Part shown: positions 1 to 8,861 of the stretch, piece by piece
Numbering within the stretch: the stretch's first letter is position 1
How the letters are laid out: every line of letters starts with the position of its first letter
From: DATBHW01 sp035307385
GTDB lineage: Bacteria; Chloroflexota; Ktedonobacteria; Ktedonobacterales; DATBGS01
Length of the DNA: 64,000 nt
Assembly: GCA_035307385.1 (NCBI GenBank)
Contig: DATGID010000074.1
Location: forward strand, 62,001 to 126,000
Reading direction: 5' to 3'
The notes under the pieces: model-generated
Databases searched by the model: none
What the model saw: only the letters and a program-made list of their open reading frames with translations
Told to the model about the DNA's origin: nothing
Translations under genes and position numbers: made by a program

Positions 1-11
1 GGAACAGTACC

Positions 12-1541
12 TTGGGATTATTACTGCAAGGAGAGCGGGTTCAGCGTGTTTCGCCTCTGCGCAAGGCCATCCGCCGATTGACGGAGACTCCCCCGACGCA
101 GGAAAAGACGACAAGCGCTGCCAAAGCCGCTAAGCCATCCTGGCTGCTCCTGTTTTTTGATACCTGCTGGGTATCAGGGCTGCTGGCCCTGACGCTGTAC
201 ATTTCCTGGGTGTATGACAAATTGCCCGCGGGCGATCCTGTAGAGTACCATGGCTATGCTGTGGCGTTCTGGAAAGTCCCGCCGCTTTTCCATTCGTTCC
301 CGAGGGAATATCCTCCGCTTTCCATCGTTCCCTTTTCGTTCACGCTCTGGCCGCATTCTTCGGTCCATTACTATTGGGTGTTTGCGGGATGGATGGGGCT
401 AATCGTCTGCATTTCCTATGTCTTGTTTGCGCGCTATCTTTCGCGCGGCAAGGCGATGGCCTATGTGGTGTATCTGGTGGTTGGCGGGGTGGGCACGCTG
501 CTGATGCGCTTTGATCTGCTGCCCGCGCTGGCAACGTTTGGCGCGCTGCTGCTGGCCGAGCGCAAGCATTATCGTTGGGCATACGCGATGCTGGCGATTG
601 GGGTGCTGCTGAAGCTCTACCCCGCGTTTCTGGTGCCGGTGCTGATGGCCGCTCAATGGCGTGAGAGCGCGCCCGTGCAGCCCACGCCCTCCACCGAGGC
701 GTGGGGCTGGCGTCAGCGGCTGGAGTCCCTCTGGAGCAGAGCGCTGGAAAGCATCAGCGACTATCGGTCCTCGGCACGTGTGCTGTGGCAGCGCAGCCAG
801 GAGATGCTGATGGGCGTGGGCGTTTTTGCCCTCGTGACGCTGCTGGGCTTCGCCGTGCCCGCCACAATCAATCTTACAGGCACCATGTCGGAGTTCAAAT
901 ACGCGCTGTCGCGCCCGATTCAGATTGAATCGGTGCCCGCCAGCCTGCTCTGGCTGGGCACCTTTATGGGCTTTCCGGCGCAGCCGAACCATTCGTTTCT
1001 TTCACTGAACCTGGTGGGGCCGCTCGACAGCGTAATTAAGCCCCTTTCGCTGCTGGCGCTGGTTGGCGGCACGGCCTTCGTCTGCTGGCAGGTGCTGCGC
1101 GGCAAGCTCTCCCTGGGGCAGGGCTTTGTGGCGATGATTGCGGTGGTGCTGGCGTCGAACAAGCTGCTAAGTCCCCAGTATATTATCTGGATTCTGCCGC
1201 TGGTGGCCTATGTCGAGGGATTTGATCTGCTGTGGCTGGGCGTCTGCGCGCTGACCACGCTGATCTTCCCGTTTATCTACCAGACGCGGCATCCCATTCT
1301 GCTGGTGCCCACCAATCCGCAATTTTTGCCGACGATTGCCCTGCGCAACACACTGCTGGTGGTGGCGACGGTGCTGGCGATTCGTGGACGGCGGCGCGCT
1401 GTGACGCCCACGCCAGAAGCAGCGCCGGAACTGGAACTGGCCGAGTTTGGGGAACCGCTGGCGGGGCGCTCAGACGTGGCGTTGGAGGGCCAGCGCTCGG
1501 CGGCAGACGCGCGCAAGCCGCTCGTCAAAACCACGCAATAG
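12..1541 (+). CDS. GT87/DUF2029-like polyprenol-linked mannosyltransferase, possibly 5'-partial
   Basis: A polytopic membrane protein with about nine to ten hydrophobic segments. The first spans roughly residues 43-65, followed by an extracytoplasmic loop carrying PREYPPLS near residue 97-104. A YPPL loop after the first helix is typical of GT-C/GT87 enzymes that move sugars from polyprenol phosphate onto lipids or polysaccharides. The tail after residue 455 is charged and probably cytoplasmic. The listed start is a TTG only 11 bases from the window edge. The frame stays open upstream, so the true start may lie outside the window. It converges on the hydrolase at 1548 with a 6-bp gap. Family assignment is by fold pattern; the substrate is unknown. 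Confidence 0.7.
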   Translation: MGLLLQGERVQRVSPLRKAIRRLTETPPTQEKTTSAAKAAKPSWLLLFFDTCWVSGLLALTLYISWVYDKLPAGDPVEYHGYAVAFWKVPPLFHSFPREYPPLSIVPFSFTLWPHSSVHYYWVFAGWMGLIVCISYVLFARYLSRGKAMAYVVYLVVGGVGTLLMRFDLLPALATFGALLLAERKHYRWAYAMLAIGVLLKLYPAFLVPVLMAAQWRESAPVQPTPSTEAWGWRQRLESLWSRALESISDYRSSARVLWQRSQEMLMGVGVFALVTLLGFAVPATINLTGTMSEFKYALSRPIQIESVPASLLWLGTFMGFPAQPNHSFLSLNLVGPLDSVIKPLSLLALVGGTAFVCWQVLRGKLSLGQGFVAMIAVVLASNKLLSPQYIIWILPLVAYVEGFDLLWLGVCALTTLIFPFIYQTRHPILLVPTNPQFLPTIALRNTLLVVATVLAIRGRRRAVTPTPEAAPELELAEFGEPLAGRSDVALEGQRSAADARKPLVKTTQ

Positions 1542-1547
1542 CAGGCG

Positions 1548-3137
1548 CTAGCTTTTCTTCTTGGGGCTACCGGAAGGTCGCGGCGGCTGGGGCTTGTCAC
1601 CGGAAGTCGGGCGGGCCTGGCGCGCGCTGTCGCGCTCCCCGCCGCTCCGCGCGGCCTTGCTCTGCCGCGTTTCTCCCTGCGCGGTTGACCTGGCTCCGGT
1701 GGTCTTGGGTGCGGGCCGCCGCTGCGGCTCCCGCCTGGGCGGTTGTGGCGCGGCTTCTGGCGCTGGCGACGCTTCCCCAGCCGGTTTGGCCTCTGCTGCC
1801 GCTTCTTCCTCGGCTGCCTCGCTCGCCATCTTCGTATCGGCGACGGCAAAGGGTTCCGGCGCAGCTTCCGCGCTGGCGGCTGGCGGCGTGGCCGTCGCCA
1901 TGGTTTCGTCGCGCGGCGCTTCCACATACGTTGGCGCTGCTTCCTCAGCGACGAGCGTTTCCTCCTCGGCGGCCTCTGGCGTCGTTTCAGGCAGCGGCGT
2001 GGTCAGCGGCGCTGCGGTGGTTGCGGGAGCCTCGGGCATGACCTGCTCCACAGGCGCGGGCGCTGCCGGGGCCGGAGGCGTGGCAACTTCTGCCCCTGGC
2101 GTGGGGAGAGGCGCTTGCTCTCGCAGCGTGGGGTCGACCAGTTCGGCAGGAGCCAGGCACCAGGCGTGCAGCAATTCATTCACCTCGTCGGCTCGCTCCT
2201 CTTGCACCGCGTTGCCCGCGTGTTCGATCACTTCCAGCCGCGTGTGCGGGTTGAGCCTGGTCAACGCTTCTGCCTGCGTCGGGTGGTTAATCGCGTCTTG
2301 CGCGCCCCAGACGAGCAACACAGGCTGTGGCAGGTCGACAAAGTTGCCCAGGACATCGATGTCGAGCTTGCCGCTCATGAAGGCCAGGGGAGCAAAGCGC
2401 GCGCCAAATTGATGAGTTGTCGCGTAGAGATGTTCCACAACATCCGGCGTGACAAGCTCAGGATTGGTGTAGCTCTGGCGCGCCACCAGCCAGGCCAGGG
2501 CTGGCCTGGTCGTCAAAAAGGCGAAGGGCACCTGCCCAGCCGTGTTGCCACTGACGCCGCGCAAGAGGCGCTGAAGCGCGTCGCCTGACCTGACCGCCCA
2601 GTCGCGCTCCTCCTCGGCGGCGTGTGGGAGGATGCCGGTGGGGCTGATGAAGATCAGTCGGGTGAAGAAACGGCTGTCGAGATAGGCGGCGCGCACCGCG
2701 AACGGGGCGCTGTGATTGCGGGCCACCACGATGGCCGGTCGGGCGATGACCTCGCGGACAAAATCGCTCACCAGATGCACGTAGACATCGGCGCTGTAGT
2801 CAATGGCAGGCCGATCAGAGAGGCCAAAGCCCAGCAGATCAGGGGCATAGACGCGAAAGTTCTGGCTGAGCGCGTTGAGGTTTTTACGCCACTCGAAAGA
2901 AGAAGCGCTCAGGTGAACGCTGTGGAGCAAGAGGACCGGAGGCGCGCCAGCAGGCCCGCGTACGGTATAGAACACGTCTCCTTCGCGGAAGCGGAAGAGA
3001 TGGCGCTCGCCTTCCAGAGCGCTTTCCAGCGGCTGCGGCGTAGCAAGCACGCTGCTGGCCGTGATTGCCAACGCGCCGCCCGCAATGACCGCGCCCGCCA
3101 GCGCGGTTCCTCGCGAGATTGCTCGTATTACTCCCAT
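1548..3137 (-). CDS. Membrane-anchored alpha/beta-hydrolase-like protein with degenerate triad and long low-complexity tail
   Basis: Residues about 9-33 form a hydrophobic N-terminal anchor or signal. An alpha/beta-hydrolase domain covers about 45-325. The nucleophile elbow reads ARNHSAP (Ser about 143) instead of the usual GxSxG. The acid is probably the Asp of WGAQDAINHP (about 281). Where the family has the catalytic His (AGHxxxxE), this protein has AGNAVQEE, with a His three residues earlier, so catalysis is doubtful. Residues about 330-529 are rich in Ala, Pro, Glu and Thr, ending in a basic, Ser/Pro/Lys-rich stretch. The ATG start was chosen over an in-frame TTG because a GAAAGAGAG ribosome-binding site precedes it by 9 bases. 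Confidence 0.75.
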   Translation of the reverse strand: MGVIRAISRGTALAGAVIAGGALAITASSVLATPQPLESALEGERHLFRFREGDVFYTVRGPAGAPPVLLLHSVHLSASSFEWRKNLNALSQNFRVYAPDLLGFGLSDRPAIDYSADVYVHLVSDFVREVIARPAIVVARNHSAPFAVRAAYLDSRFFTRLIFISPTGILPHAAEEERDWAVRSGDALQRLLRGVSGNTAGQVPFAFLTTRPALAWLVARQSYTNPELVTPDVVEHLYATTHQFGARFAPLAFMSGKLDIDVLGNFVDLPQPVLLVWGAQDAINHPTQAEALTRLNPHTRLEVIEHAGNAVQEERADEVNELLHAWCLAPAELVDPTLREQAPLPTPGAEVATPPAPAAPAPVEQVMPEAPATTAAPLTTPLPETTPEAAEEETLVAEEAAPTYVEAPRDETMATATPPAASAEAAPEPFAVADTKMASEAAEEEAAAEAKPAGEASPAPEAAPQPPRREPQRRPAPKTTGARSTAQGETRQSKAARSGGERDSARQARPTSGDKPQPPRPSGSPKKKS

Positions 3138-3250
3138 ACGCTTGTGCTCTCTTTCCAATCATGGGCTGCGCTCGTCAGGAGAGCAGCGCTCAGGCAGTCA
3201 AGGCATCAAGAAAAGTGACGCAAGTCCTATACCATGTGCGCCGCGCCGAC

Positions 3251-4648
3251 TCAGAAGCATGCCTGCGACTCCACCACTTGATACCCCTGTTCTTGCAGCA
3301 CACGCAGCAGTTGATCGCAGTGGGCGCGGTCACGGGTTTCCAGCGTCAGGATGACTTCCACCTGATGGATGGGCACCTGCGCGCTGAGCCGATGATGGTT
3401 GACTTCCAGCACGTTGACGCCTTGATCGGCAATGACTTGCAGCAGCCGCAGCAGTTCGCCAGGACGATCAGCCAGCAGCGTGTGGATGGCAAGGAAGCGT
3501 CCCGCCGCCGAAAGGCCGTGCTGAATGAAGCGGCTGACCAGATTGATATCGATGTTGCCGCCGCTGAGCGGGCAGATGACCGTGTGTCCTTTGACATCGA
3601 TCAGCCCGCTGAGCAGCGCCGCGACGCTAATCGCGCCCGCGCCTTCCACCAGGAACTTGCAGCGTTCCAGCAAGAGCAGCACGGCGCGAATGATCTGCTC
3701 GTCGTCGATGAGCAAAATGTCATCCACCAGTTCTTTGATGATCGGAAAGGTGATGTCGCCAGGGCGCTTGACGGCGATGCCATCGGCGATGGTGCTGATG
3801 GCGGGCAGCGTGACGACCTCGCCAACATCCAGTGAGGCGCGGCACGAGCCGGAGCCGCTGGCCTGCACGCCGATGATGCGAATGTCGGGCTTGAGCGACT
3901 TGGCGGCAATGGCGATGCCGGAAATCAGGCCGCCGCCGCCGATGGGCACGATGAGTGTATCGGCATCAGGCTGCTCGTTCAGCATTTCCAGCGCCAGCGT
4001 GCCCTGCCCCGCGATCACGTCGACATCATCGAAGGCGGAAATATAGGTCGCGCCGGTTTCGCGCTGCATCTCCATGCAGCGGGCATAGGCGTCGTCGTAG
4101 GTGTCGCCGTGCAAGACGACCTCTGCACCGTAGGCGCGGGTAGCGGTGACTTTGGCAAGCGGCGCAAAGCGCGGCATAAAGATGGTGCAGGCCACGCCCG
4201 CGTCTCTGGCGGCAATGGCTACACCCTGCGCGTGGTTGCCAGCCGAGGCGGTGATGACGCCGTGCTGGCGCTGCGCCGCGCTCAGCCGCGACATTTTATA
4301 CGTTGCGCCGCGAATCTTGAACGACCCGGCGCGTTGAAGCATTTCGGCCTTCAGATAGACATTGGCGCTGGTCATGGCGCTGAAGGTGCGCGAATGAATC
4401 ATCGGGGTCCGCGCGATGGATTTGCGTAAGACATCCTGCGCGCGCCAGATGTCGGCAATGCTGACCGGCAGCGCGCCCTTGGCGGCTTTGGCGGCGCGCC
4501 CATTGACGCCCCGCGCCGGGCGAACGCTGGTGTGGGTGGTCGCAGGCTCCTCGGGAGCCTCGAGAGCATCTGAACTGGCAGCCGGAGCGGCAGCATCGGC
4601 TGCGCCAGGCACAGGCAGAGATGTGGGCGCAGTGGCTTCTGTAGTCAT
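3251..4648 (-). CDS. ilvA: Threonine ammonia-lyase (biosynthetic type, with ACT domain)
   Basis: PLP-dependent fold II enzyme that deaminates L-threonine to 2-oxobutyrate, the first step of isoleucine synthesis. The PLP lysine lies in GSFKIRGA (about residue 110). Further family marks are SAGNHAQGVA and the glycine-rich phosphate loop PIGGGGLISG. A C-terminal ACT domain (about 392-462) would bind an allosteric amino acid. Residues 1-60 form an Ala/Pro/Glu-rich, probably disordered extension not usual in the family. The start is supported by GAGGAGG 8 bases upstream. Total length of 465 fits the single-ACT form (about 400) plus this extension. Confidence 0.92.
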   Translation of the reverse strand: MTTEATAPTSLPVPGAADAAAPAASSDALEAPEEPATTHTSVRPARGVNGRAAKAAKGALPVSIADIWRAQDVLRKSIARTPMIHSRTFSAMTSANVYLKAEMLQRAGSFKIRGATYKMSRLSAAQRQHGVITASAGNHAQGVAIAARDAGVACTIFMPRFAPLAKVTATRAYGAEVVLHGDTYDDAYARCMEMQRETGATYISAFDDVDVIAGQGTLALEMLNEQPDADTLIVPIGGGGLISGIAIAAKSLKPDIRIIGVQASGSGSCRASLDVGEVVTLPAISTIADGIAVKRPGDITFPIIKELVDDILLIDDEQIIRAVLLLLERCKFLVEGAGAISVAALLSGLIDVKGHTVICPLSGGNIDINLVSRFIQHGLSAAGRFLAIHTLLADRPGELLRLLQVIADQGVNVLEVNHHRLSAQVPIHQVEVILTLETRDRAHCDQLLRVLQEQGYQVVESQACF

Positions 4649-4765
4649 GCAAACGACCTCCTCAAAACGTGCGCGCCGTTGCGCATAGGTGTCAGCATCA
4701 ACGCTGTCATCTTAGCACACCGATGGCATAATGTGCGCTGCGCGTTTGTATGAGGAGCTTCGCTT

Positions 4766-5521
4766 TTAGTGGCTCCAGGTGACCTCCACGCTTGCCGTCG
4801 ATTCATAGGTTAAGTTGATCGCATAGAATGGCTGATGTAGTGTCCAGGTACATATTCTCTTCAAAATAATTTCTCCTGTCCCTTGCAGGGAGTTCGTGGC
4901 TGGCCCGACATATAGGCCGAGATCGCTGGACGAAGGCGAACCGCCAATATCGTGGTGCGCGGCGTCAATGGCATCTGCCGTGATGGAACAGGCCAGGTCG
5001 TCTGAATCAGGGGTGTAGCGAATCCGGTACCCCTCACCGTCGACCTGGGGTTGTTGAGGGGCAAGCATGCTCCTGGCTCTGACGTCGATCATCGGCACAG
5101 GTGCAAGCTGGCCGATGCCTTCCGTATAGCCGATATAGAAACAGGTGTACCCTTGCAGGTCATACCCCAGACGAGGCACTTTGAGCGGATACTGCTGCAA
5201 CGTGTTCAACTCCAATATGGAGTGAACGTTGCAGGTCACATATTGCCCGGCATCAAAGAGGACATAGTTGTTTTCCTTGATGACATGTGTTCTGAACTTG
5301 AAGGTAAAATTCGTCTGGTGATCGGCTGCGTCCTGGTCCTCATCAATGTTGATGGTGACAATCAACGTTGCGGCTGACGTATCAATCGGGGTGACGCCGA
5401 TGAGTGGAGGGTCGGCAGCCGGAGGGTCCGTATTGCCAAGATCGGTCGGCACGCTGCACGAGGATGCCAGCATGACGTGCGCCAGCACGATCACGCAAGG
5501 GAGGAGGCTTCTTGTGTACAT
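4766..5521 (-). CDS. Predicted lipoprotein of unknown function
   Basis: The N-terminus is a lipoprotein signal: charged start (MYTRS), a hydrophobic core, then lipobox LASSC with Cys about residue 22. The mature part is about 230 residues with many beta-strand-like stretches and several cysteines (for example QYVTCNV, GYTCFYIGY and DDLACSI). It suggests an exported, mostly beta protein. No family was recognised. GGAAGGAG just upstream supports the start. It is transcribed alone, flanked by 116- and 148-bp gaps. Local GC is lower than in its neighbours, which may indicate acquisition. Confidence 0.75.
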   Translation of the reverse strand: MYTRSLLPCVIVLAHVMLASSCSVPTDLGNTDPPAADPPLIGVTPIDTSAATLIVTINIDEDQDAADHQTNFTFKFRTHVIKENNYVLFDAGQYVTCNVHSILELNTLQQYPLKVPRLGYDLQGYTCFYIGYTEGIGQLAPVPMIDVRARSMLAPQQPQVDGEGYRIRYTPDSDDLACSITADAIDAAHHDIGGSPSSSDLGLYVGPATNSLQGTGEIILKRICTWTLHQPFYAINLTYESTASVEVTWSH

Positions 5522-5669
5522 AGGCTCCTTCCTCTCTCAAAACAACTGCACGAGGCTGTAAAGAGGGATTATAAATCAATAGAAAGTATAGCATTACTTG
5601 TCTGAGGAAAGAAAAAAATAGAGGGATTGGATAGTACCTTTGGTGCAGGGAAGCAGGCGTTTACTGCCT

Positions 5670-6224
5670 TTAAAATCCCTCCAGCAGCCCCCGCGCTACA
5701 TCCCGCTGGTGTGCCTGGTTGGCTTCGTAGCGGGTGAGCCATTCTTGCGGCAGCAGCGCGCGGGCCGTGGGCCAGGTGAGTGGCGCGCCAGGGTTGAGGA
5801 TGCCGCCATCGAAAATATCGGCGAGGAAGCTGGTCATGTCGCCCGCGTCGAGGGTGGCGCGCACGCGGGCTTCGAGATAGCTAAGGGTATCGAGCAGGAT
5901 GGGGCTGCCGGTCTGGCGCGTCTCCCAGCGCAGCCCGGCCAGCTTGTCGCCGTCGCGCCCGGAGCGCAGCCCCAACTGCTCGATCAGGTTGAGGTTCTGT
6001 TCGCCCAGCAGGTGCAGCGCGAAGACACCGCTTTCCAGCAGCAGATGATGGGTGAAGTTCGCTTTCCAGATGTCGATGAGGATGCGCGGGCGGTCACGCA
6101 GGATGCTGGCGTTGAGGACCGACACGGCGATCTGCCCGTTGGCCTGACCGCCGTGCGCGGTGGTGATGGCGACCAGCGGCGACCAGAAGTGGCCGGTGAT
6201 CTGTTGGATAGTTTGCTCGTCCAT
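5670..6224 (-). CDS. Flavin reductase-like (FMN-binding split-barrel) protein
   Basis: A 184-residue protein whose opening (WSPLVAITTAHGGQANGQIAVSV) matches the flavin reductase-like split barrel: a strand, then a loop contacting FMN, then the strand with VLNASILRDRPRILI. Such proteins bind FMN and reduce flavins or act as flavin partner proteins in the cytoplasm. The predicted FMN-phosphate-binding loop around SVLNAS is present. It starts 17 bases after the stop of the membrane protein at 6242-7309 and is probably co-transcribed with it. The ribosome-binding site is weak (AGCCAGG). The physiological electron acceptor is unknown. Confidence 0.72.
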   Translation of the reverse strand: MDEQTIQQITGHFWSPLVAITTAHGGQANGQIAVSVLNASILRDRPRILIDIWKANFTHHLLLESGVFALHLLGEQNLNLIEQLGLRSGRDGDKLAGLRWETRQTGSPILLDTLSYLEARVRATLDAGDMTSFLADIFDGGILNPGAPLTWPTARALLPQEWLTRYEANQAHQRDVARGLLEGF

Positions 6225-6241
6225 AGCGTATGCCTGGCTTG

Positions 6242-7309
6242 CTAGTCGTGGGTCTGGCCGGTTTTGCGTCGAATGAGCGTAAGTACATAGCCATAGAGTC
6301 CGTCAAAAGGGTCAACCAGCGCGCGCGACGGCTGGATGGGCTTGCCAGCGCGCAGCAAGGCACTGATCGACTCCAGAAAGGCGACGACAGGCGCGTAATC
6401 GGGGTCAACCGACATCTCCTGACTGAAGGAGTCGATCTTGCCAGCCATGCGCTCGCGGCGCTCCACGCCGCGCTGCCCACGGGTGGCGATGGCGATGACC
6501 GTTTGTTCGGCCACATCGCCCAGCAACTGGCTCAGGTCTTCCGCCTCGATGTCGAGAGCAAAACCGCCGCTGGGGCGCGGGTAGCTCTGTGGCAGAGTGG
6601 TCAGCGACGGCTTTGCCACAGGAGGGTCATCGCCGGTTGAGCGTGAGCCTTTGGGGCGCACCGCTTCCAGTTCTCCGCTGTGGCCGTTGTGTGTCGGCTG
6701 GGCGGGTCTGGGGCGAGTTGGTTTGCGCGCAGGTGTTGGCGCTGCCTCAGGTGCGGGTGCGGCCTCAAGTGTGGCGGGCGGAGCGGCTTCAGCAGCCTCG
6801 GGCTGCTCCAAAGGCGGGGCGGCAGATGCAACGGCTGGCTCTGGCGCGGGCGTCTCGGCAGGCGCAGCCGGTGGTTCGACGATTGCGGCGGCTGGCGTGG
6901 AAGGTGTCGGCTCTGGCGCGCTAACCGCTGTCGGTTCCAGCGTGGCGGCAGGGGCAGTCTCGCCGGGCAGATCAAGCGCGCCATCTGGCAAGCTGCTGGC
7001 CCTTTGGCTGGCCGGGTCGCGCCAGACGCCCGTCACCAGCAGGAAACACGTGGCAAGCAAGGCCAGCCCAGCGCCGACGCCTTCGGCGGCCAGCACGCCT
7101 GACCAGGTGGAAAAGAAAAAAAAGACAATAGCTAATGTTGCCAATCCCAAGAGAAGCGCTGCCAGCCCCAGCCAGAACCGGGGTGGTCTGCGCGCTGCTT
7201 TCATTGTGCCCTCATCCTTCGTGGAGATGCGATTTCCCGTTTCTGCCCCTTCATCACCTATTGCCAGACCGGTGCTGCTCTGGTGAGTGGGGTCGTGCGG
7301 GCTGGGCAT
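6242..7309 (-). CDS. Hypothetical membrane protein with two N-terminal helices and Pro/Ala-rich linker
   Basis: Residues about 45-68 and 76-95 form two hydrophobic helices, likely a hairpin. They are followed by a long Ala/Pro/Glu-rich region (about 100-215) and a C-terminal globular part (about 240-350). The latter contains FALDIEAEDLSQLLGDVAEQ, a region starting VIAIATRGQRGVERRERM, and a region with charged helices. No known domain was recognised. The start at 7309 is preferred because GGAGG lies 8 bases upstream; a second possible start is at 7204. It precedes the flavin reductase-like gene in the same direction. Confidence 0.68.
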   Translation of the reverse strand: MPSPHDPTHQSSTGLAIGDEGAETGNRISTKDEGTMKAARRPPRFWLGLAALLLGLATLAIVFFFFSTWSGVLAAEGVGAGLALLATCFLLVTGVWRDPASQRASSLPDGALDLPGETAPAATLEPTAVSAPEPTPSTPAAAIVEPPAAPAETPAPEPAVASAAPPLEQPEAAEAAPPATLEAAPAPEAAPTPARKPTRPRPAQPTHNGHSGELEAVRPKGSRSTGDDPPVAKPSLTTLPQSYPRPSGGFALDIEAEDLSQLLGDVAEQTVIAIATRGQRGVERRERMAGKIDSFSQEMSVDPDYAPVVAFLESISALLRAGKPIQPSRALVDPFDGLYGYVLTLIRRKTGQTHD

Positions 7310-7404
7310 AAGGTATCCCTCCAGTTGCTTGTATGAAAGTACGCTTCCACTTCTATACTAACATGCCCCTCTGAGGAGAACAAGAGTCGCCAGCCATGCT
7401 CAGA

Positions 7405-7434
7405 TTGACATGGGCGCAAGCGGGTCAATATAAT
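7405..7434 (+). promoter_or_regulatory. Sigma-70 promoter of enolase
   Basis: TTGACA at 7405-7410 and TATAAT at 7429-7434 are both perfect consensus hexamers with an 18-bp spacer. Transcription would begin near 7441, leaving a leader of about 50 bases before the enolase ATG at 7490. Confidence 0.75.
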
Positions 7435-7489
7435 GCCTCGGAACTATCTCCAAAAGCATATTGCTCTGCAACAGAGAGAAGGAACAGCT

Positions 7490-8791
7490 ATGGGCGTCAG
7501 CGATGATACAGTCATTCAAGATATTGTGGCCCGCGAGATTCTGGATTCGCGCGGCAATCCCACGGTAGAAGTGATGGTGACCTTGCTCGGCGGCGCGGTT
7601 GGCGTGGCGGGCGTGCCATCGGGCGCGTCCACGGGAGCGCACGAGGCGGTGGAACTGCGCGACGGCGACAAGAGCCGCTATGGCGGCAAGGGCGTGCTCA
7701 AAGCCGTCAAGAACGTCAACGAAACGATCAACGACGCCATCACCGGACTGGACGCGCTGAATCAGGTGGCGCTGGACCAGGCGCTGCTGGAACTGGACGG
7801 CACGCTGAACAAAGAAAGCCTTGGGGCGAACGCCATCCTGGGCGCGTCGCTGGCCGTTGCCAAAGCGGCGGCGGCGGCGCTCGACCTGCCGCTCTATCGC
7901 TATCTAGGCGGCGTCAGCGCGGCGACCTTGCCGGTGCCGATGATGAACATCCTCAACGGCGGCAAGCACGCCGAAAACTCCACCGATCTGCAAGAGTTTA
8001 TGGTGCTGCCGGTGGGCGCGCCATCGATGAGCGAAGCGGTGCGTATGTGCGCGGAGGTGTATCACGCGCTGAAGAAGGTGCTGCATGATCGCGGCCTGAA
8101 TACCAATGTGGGCGATGAAGGCGGCTTCGCGCCCTCGCTCGGCTCGAATCGCGACGCGCTGGAAGTAATCCTGGCAGCCATCGAGGCGGCAGGCTACCAG
8201 CCGGGCAAAGATATCTACATGGGGATGGACCCGGCGGCCAGCGAGTTCTACGAGAATGGCAAGTATGTGCTGGCCCGCGAAGGGCGCACACTCAGCGCCA
8301 GCGAGATGATTGACCTCTATGAAAAGTGGATCGGCGAATATCCCATCATCAGCATTGAGGATGGGCTAGCCGAAGATGACTGGGAGGGCTGGGCCGAACT
8401 GACCAAACGCCTGGGCGACAAAATCCAGATCATGGGTGATGATCTGTTTGTGACCAATGTGGTGCGGCTGAGCCGGGGCATCCGCGAGGGCGTGGGCAAT
8501 TCTATCTTGATCAAGCTGAACCAGATCGGCTCGCTGACAGAGACATTGTCGACGATTGAGATGGCGAAGCGCGCGCGCTATACGGCGGTGGTGTCGCATC
8601 GCTCCGGCGAGACGGAAGACACGACGATTGCCGATCTGGTGGTGGCGACCAACGCGGGGCAGATCAAGACCGGCGCGCCTGCCCGCAGCGAGCGCGTGGC
8701 GAAATATAACCGCCTGATGGCGATTGAGCAAGAGCTTGGCAGCGCTGCCCGCTATGCGGGGATGGAAGCGTTCTATAACATCCGCAAGTAG
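7490..8791 (+). CDS. eno: Enolase (phosphopyruvate hydratase)
   Basis: Interconverts 2-phosphoglycerate and phosphoenolpyruvate in glycolysis. The 433-residue length is canonical. Family motifs include DSRGNPTVEV near the N-terminus, SGASTGAHEAVELRD, the catalytic-loop motif NVGDEGGFAP, the Mg-binding GDDLFVTN and the signature SHRSGETEDTTIADLVVA. The ATG at 7490 is chosen over an upstream in-frame ATG (7433) because it matches the family N-terminus, AGAAGGA lies upstream, and the upstream ATG overlaps the promoter -10. It is transcribed singly with a hairpin terminator downstream. Confidence 0.97.
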   Translation: MGVSDDTVIQDIVAREILDSRGNPTVEVMVTLLGGAVGVAGVPSGASTGAHEAVELRDGDKSRYGGKGVLKAVKNVNETINDAITGLDALNQVALDQALLELDGTLNKESLGANAILGASLAVAKAAAAALDLPLYRYLGGVSAATLPVPMMNILNGGKHAENSTDLQEFMVLPVGAPSMSEAVRMCAEVYHALKKVLHDRGLNTNVGDEGGFAPSLGSNRDALEVILAAIEAAGYQPGKDIYMGMDPAASEFYENGKYVLAREGRTLSASEMIDLYEKWIGEYPIISIEDGLAEDDWEGWAELTKRLGDKIQIMGDDLFVTNVVRLSRGIREGVGNSILIKLNQIGSLTETLSTIEMAKRARYTAVVSHRSGETEDTTIADLVVATNAGQIKTGAPARSERVAKYNRLMAIEQELGSAARYAGMEAFYNIRK

Positions 8792-8805
8792 GCGCTGATG
8801 CTGGA

Positions 8806-8846
8806 CTGAGAGAGCCGCCGCTCGAAGCTTCGAGCGGCTCTCTCAG
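8806..8846. terminator. Bidirectional hairpin between enolase and acetyltransferase
   Basis: CTGAGAGAGCCG and CTCG on the left pair with CGAGCGGCTCTCTCAG on the right, around a short AAGCTT-containing loop; a 3-base bulge interrupts the stem. It sits between two convergent stops (8791 and 8862). No strong T-run follows on the plus strand. Confidence 0.6.
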
Positions 8847-8861
8847 TTGCCCAGAACCTTC

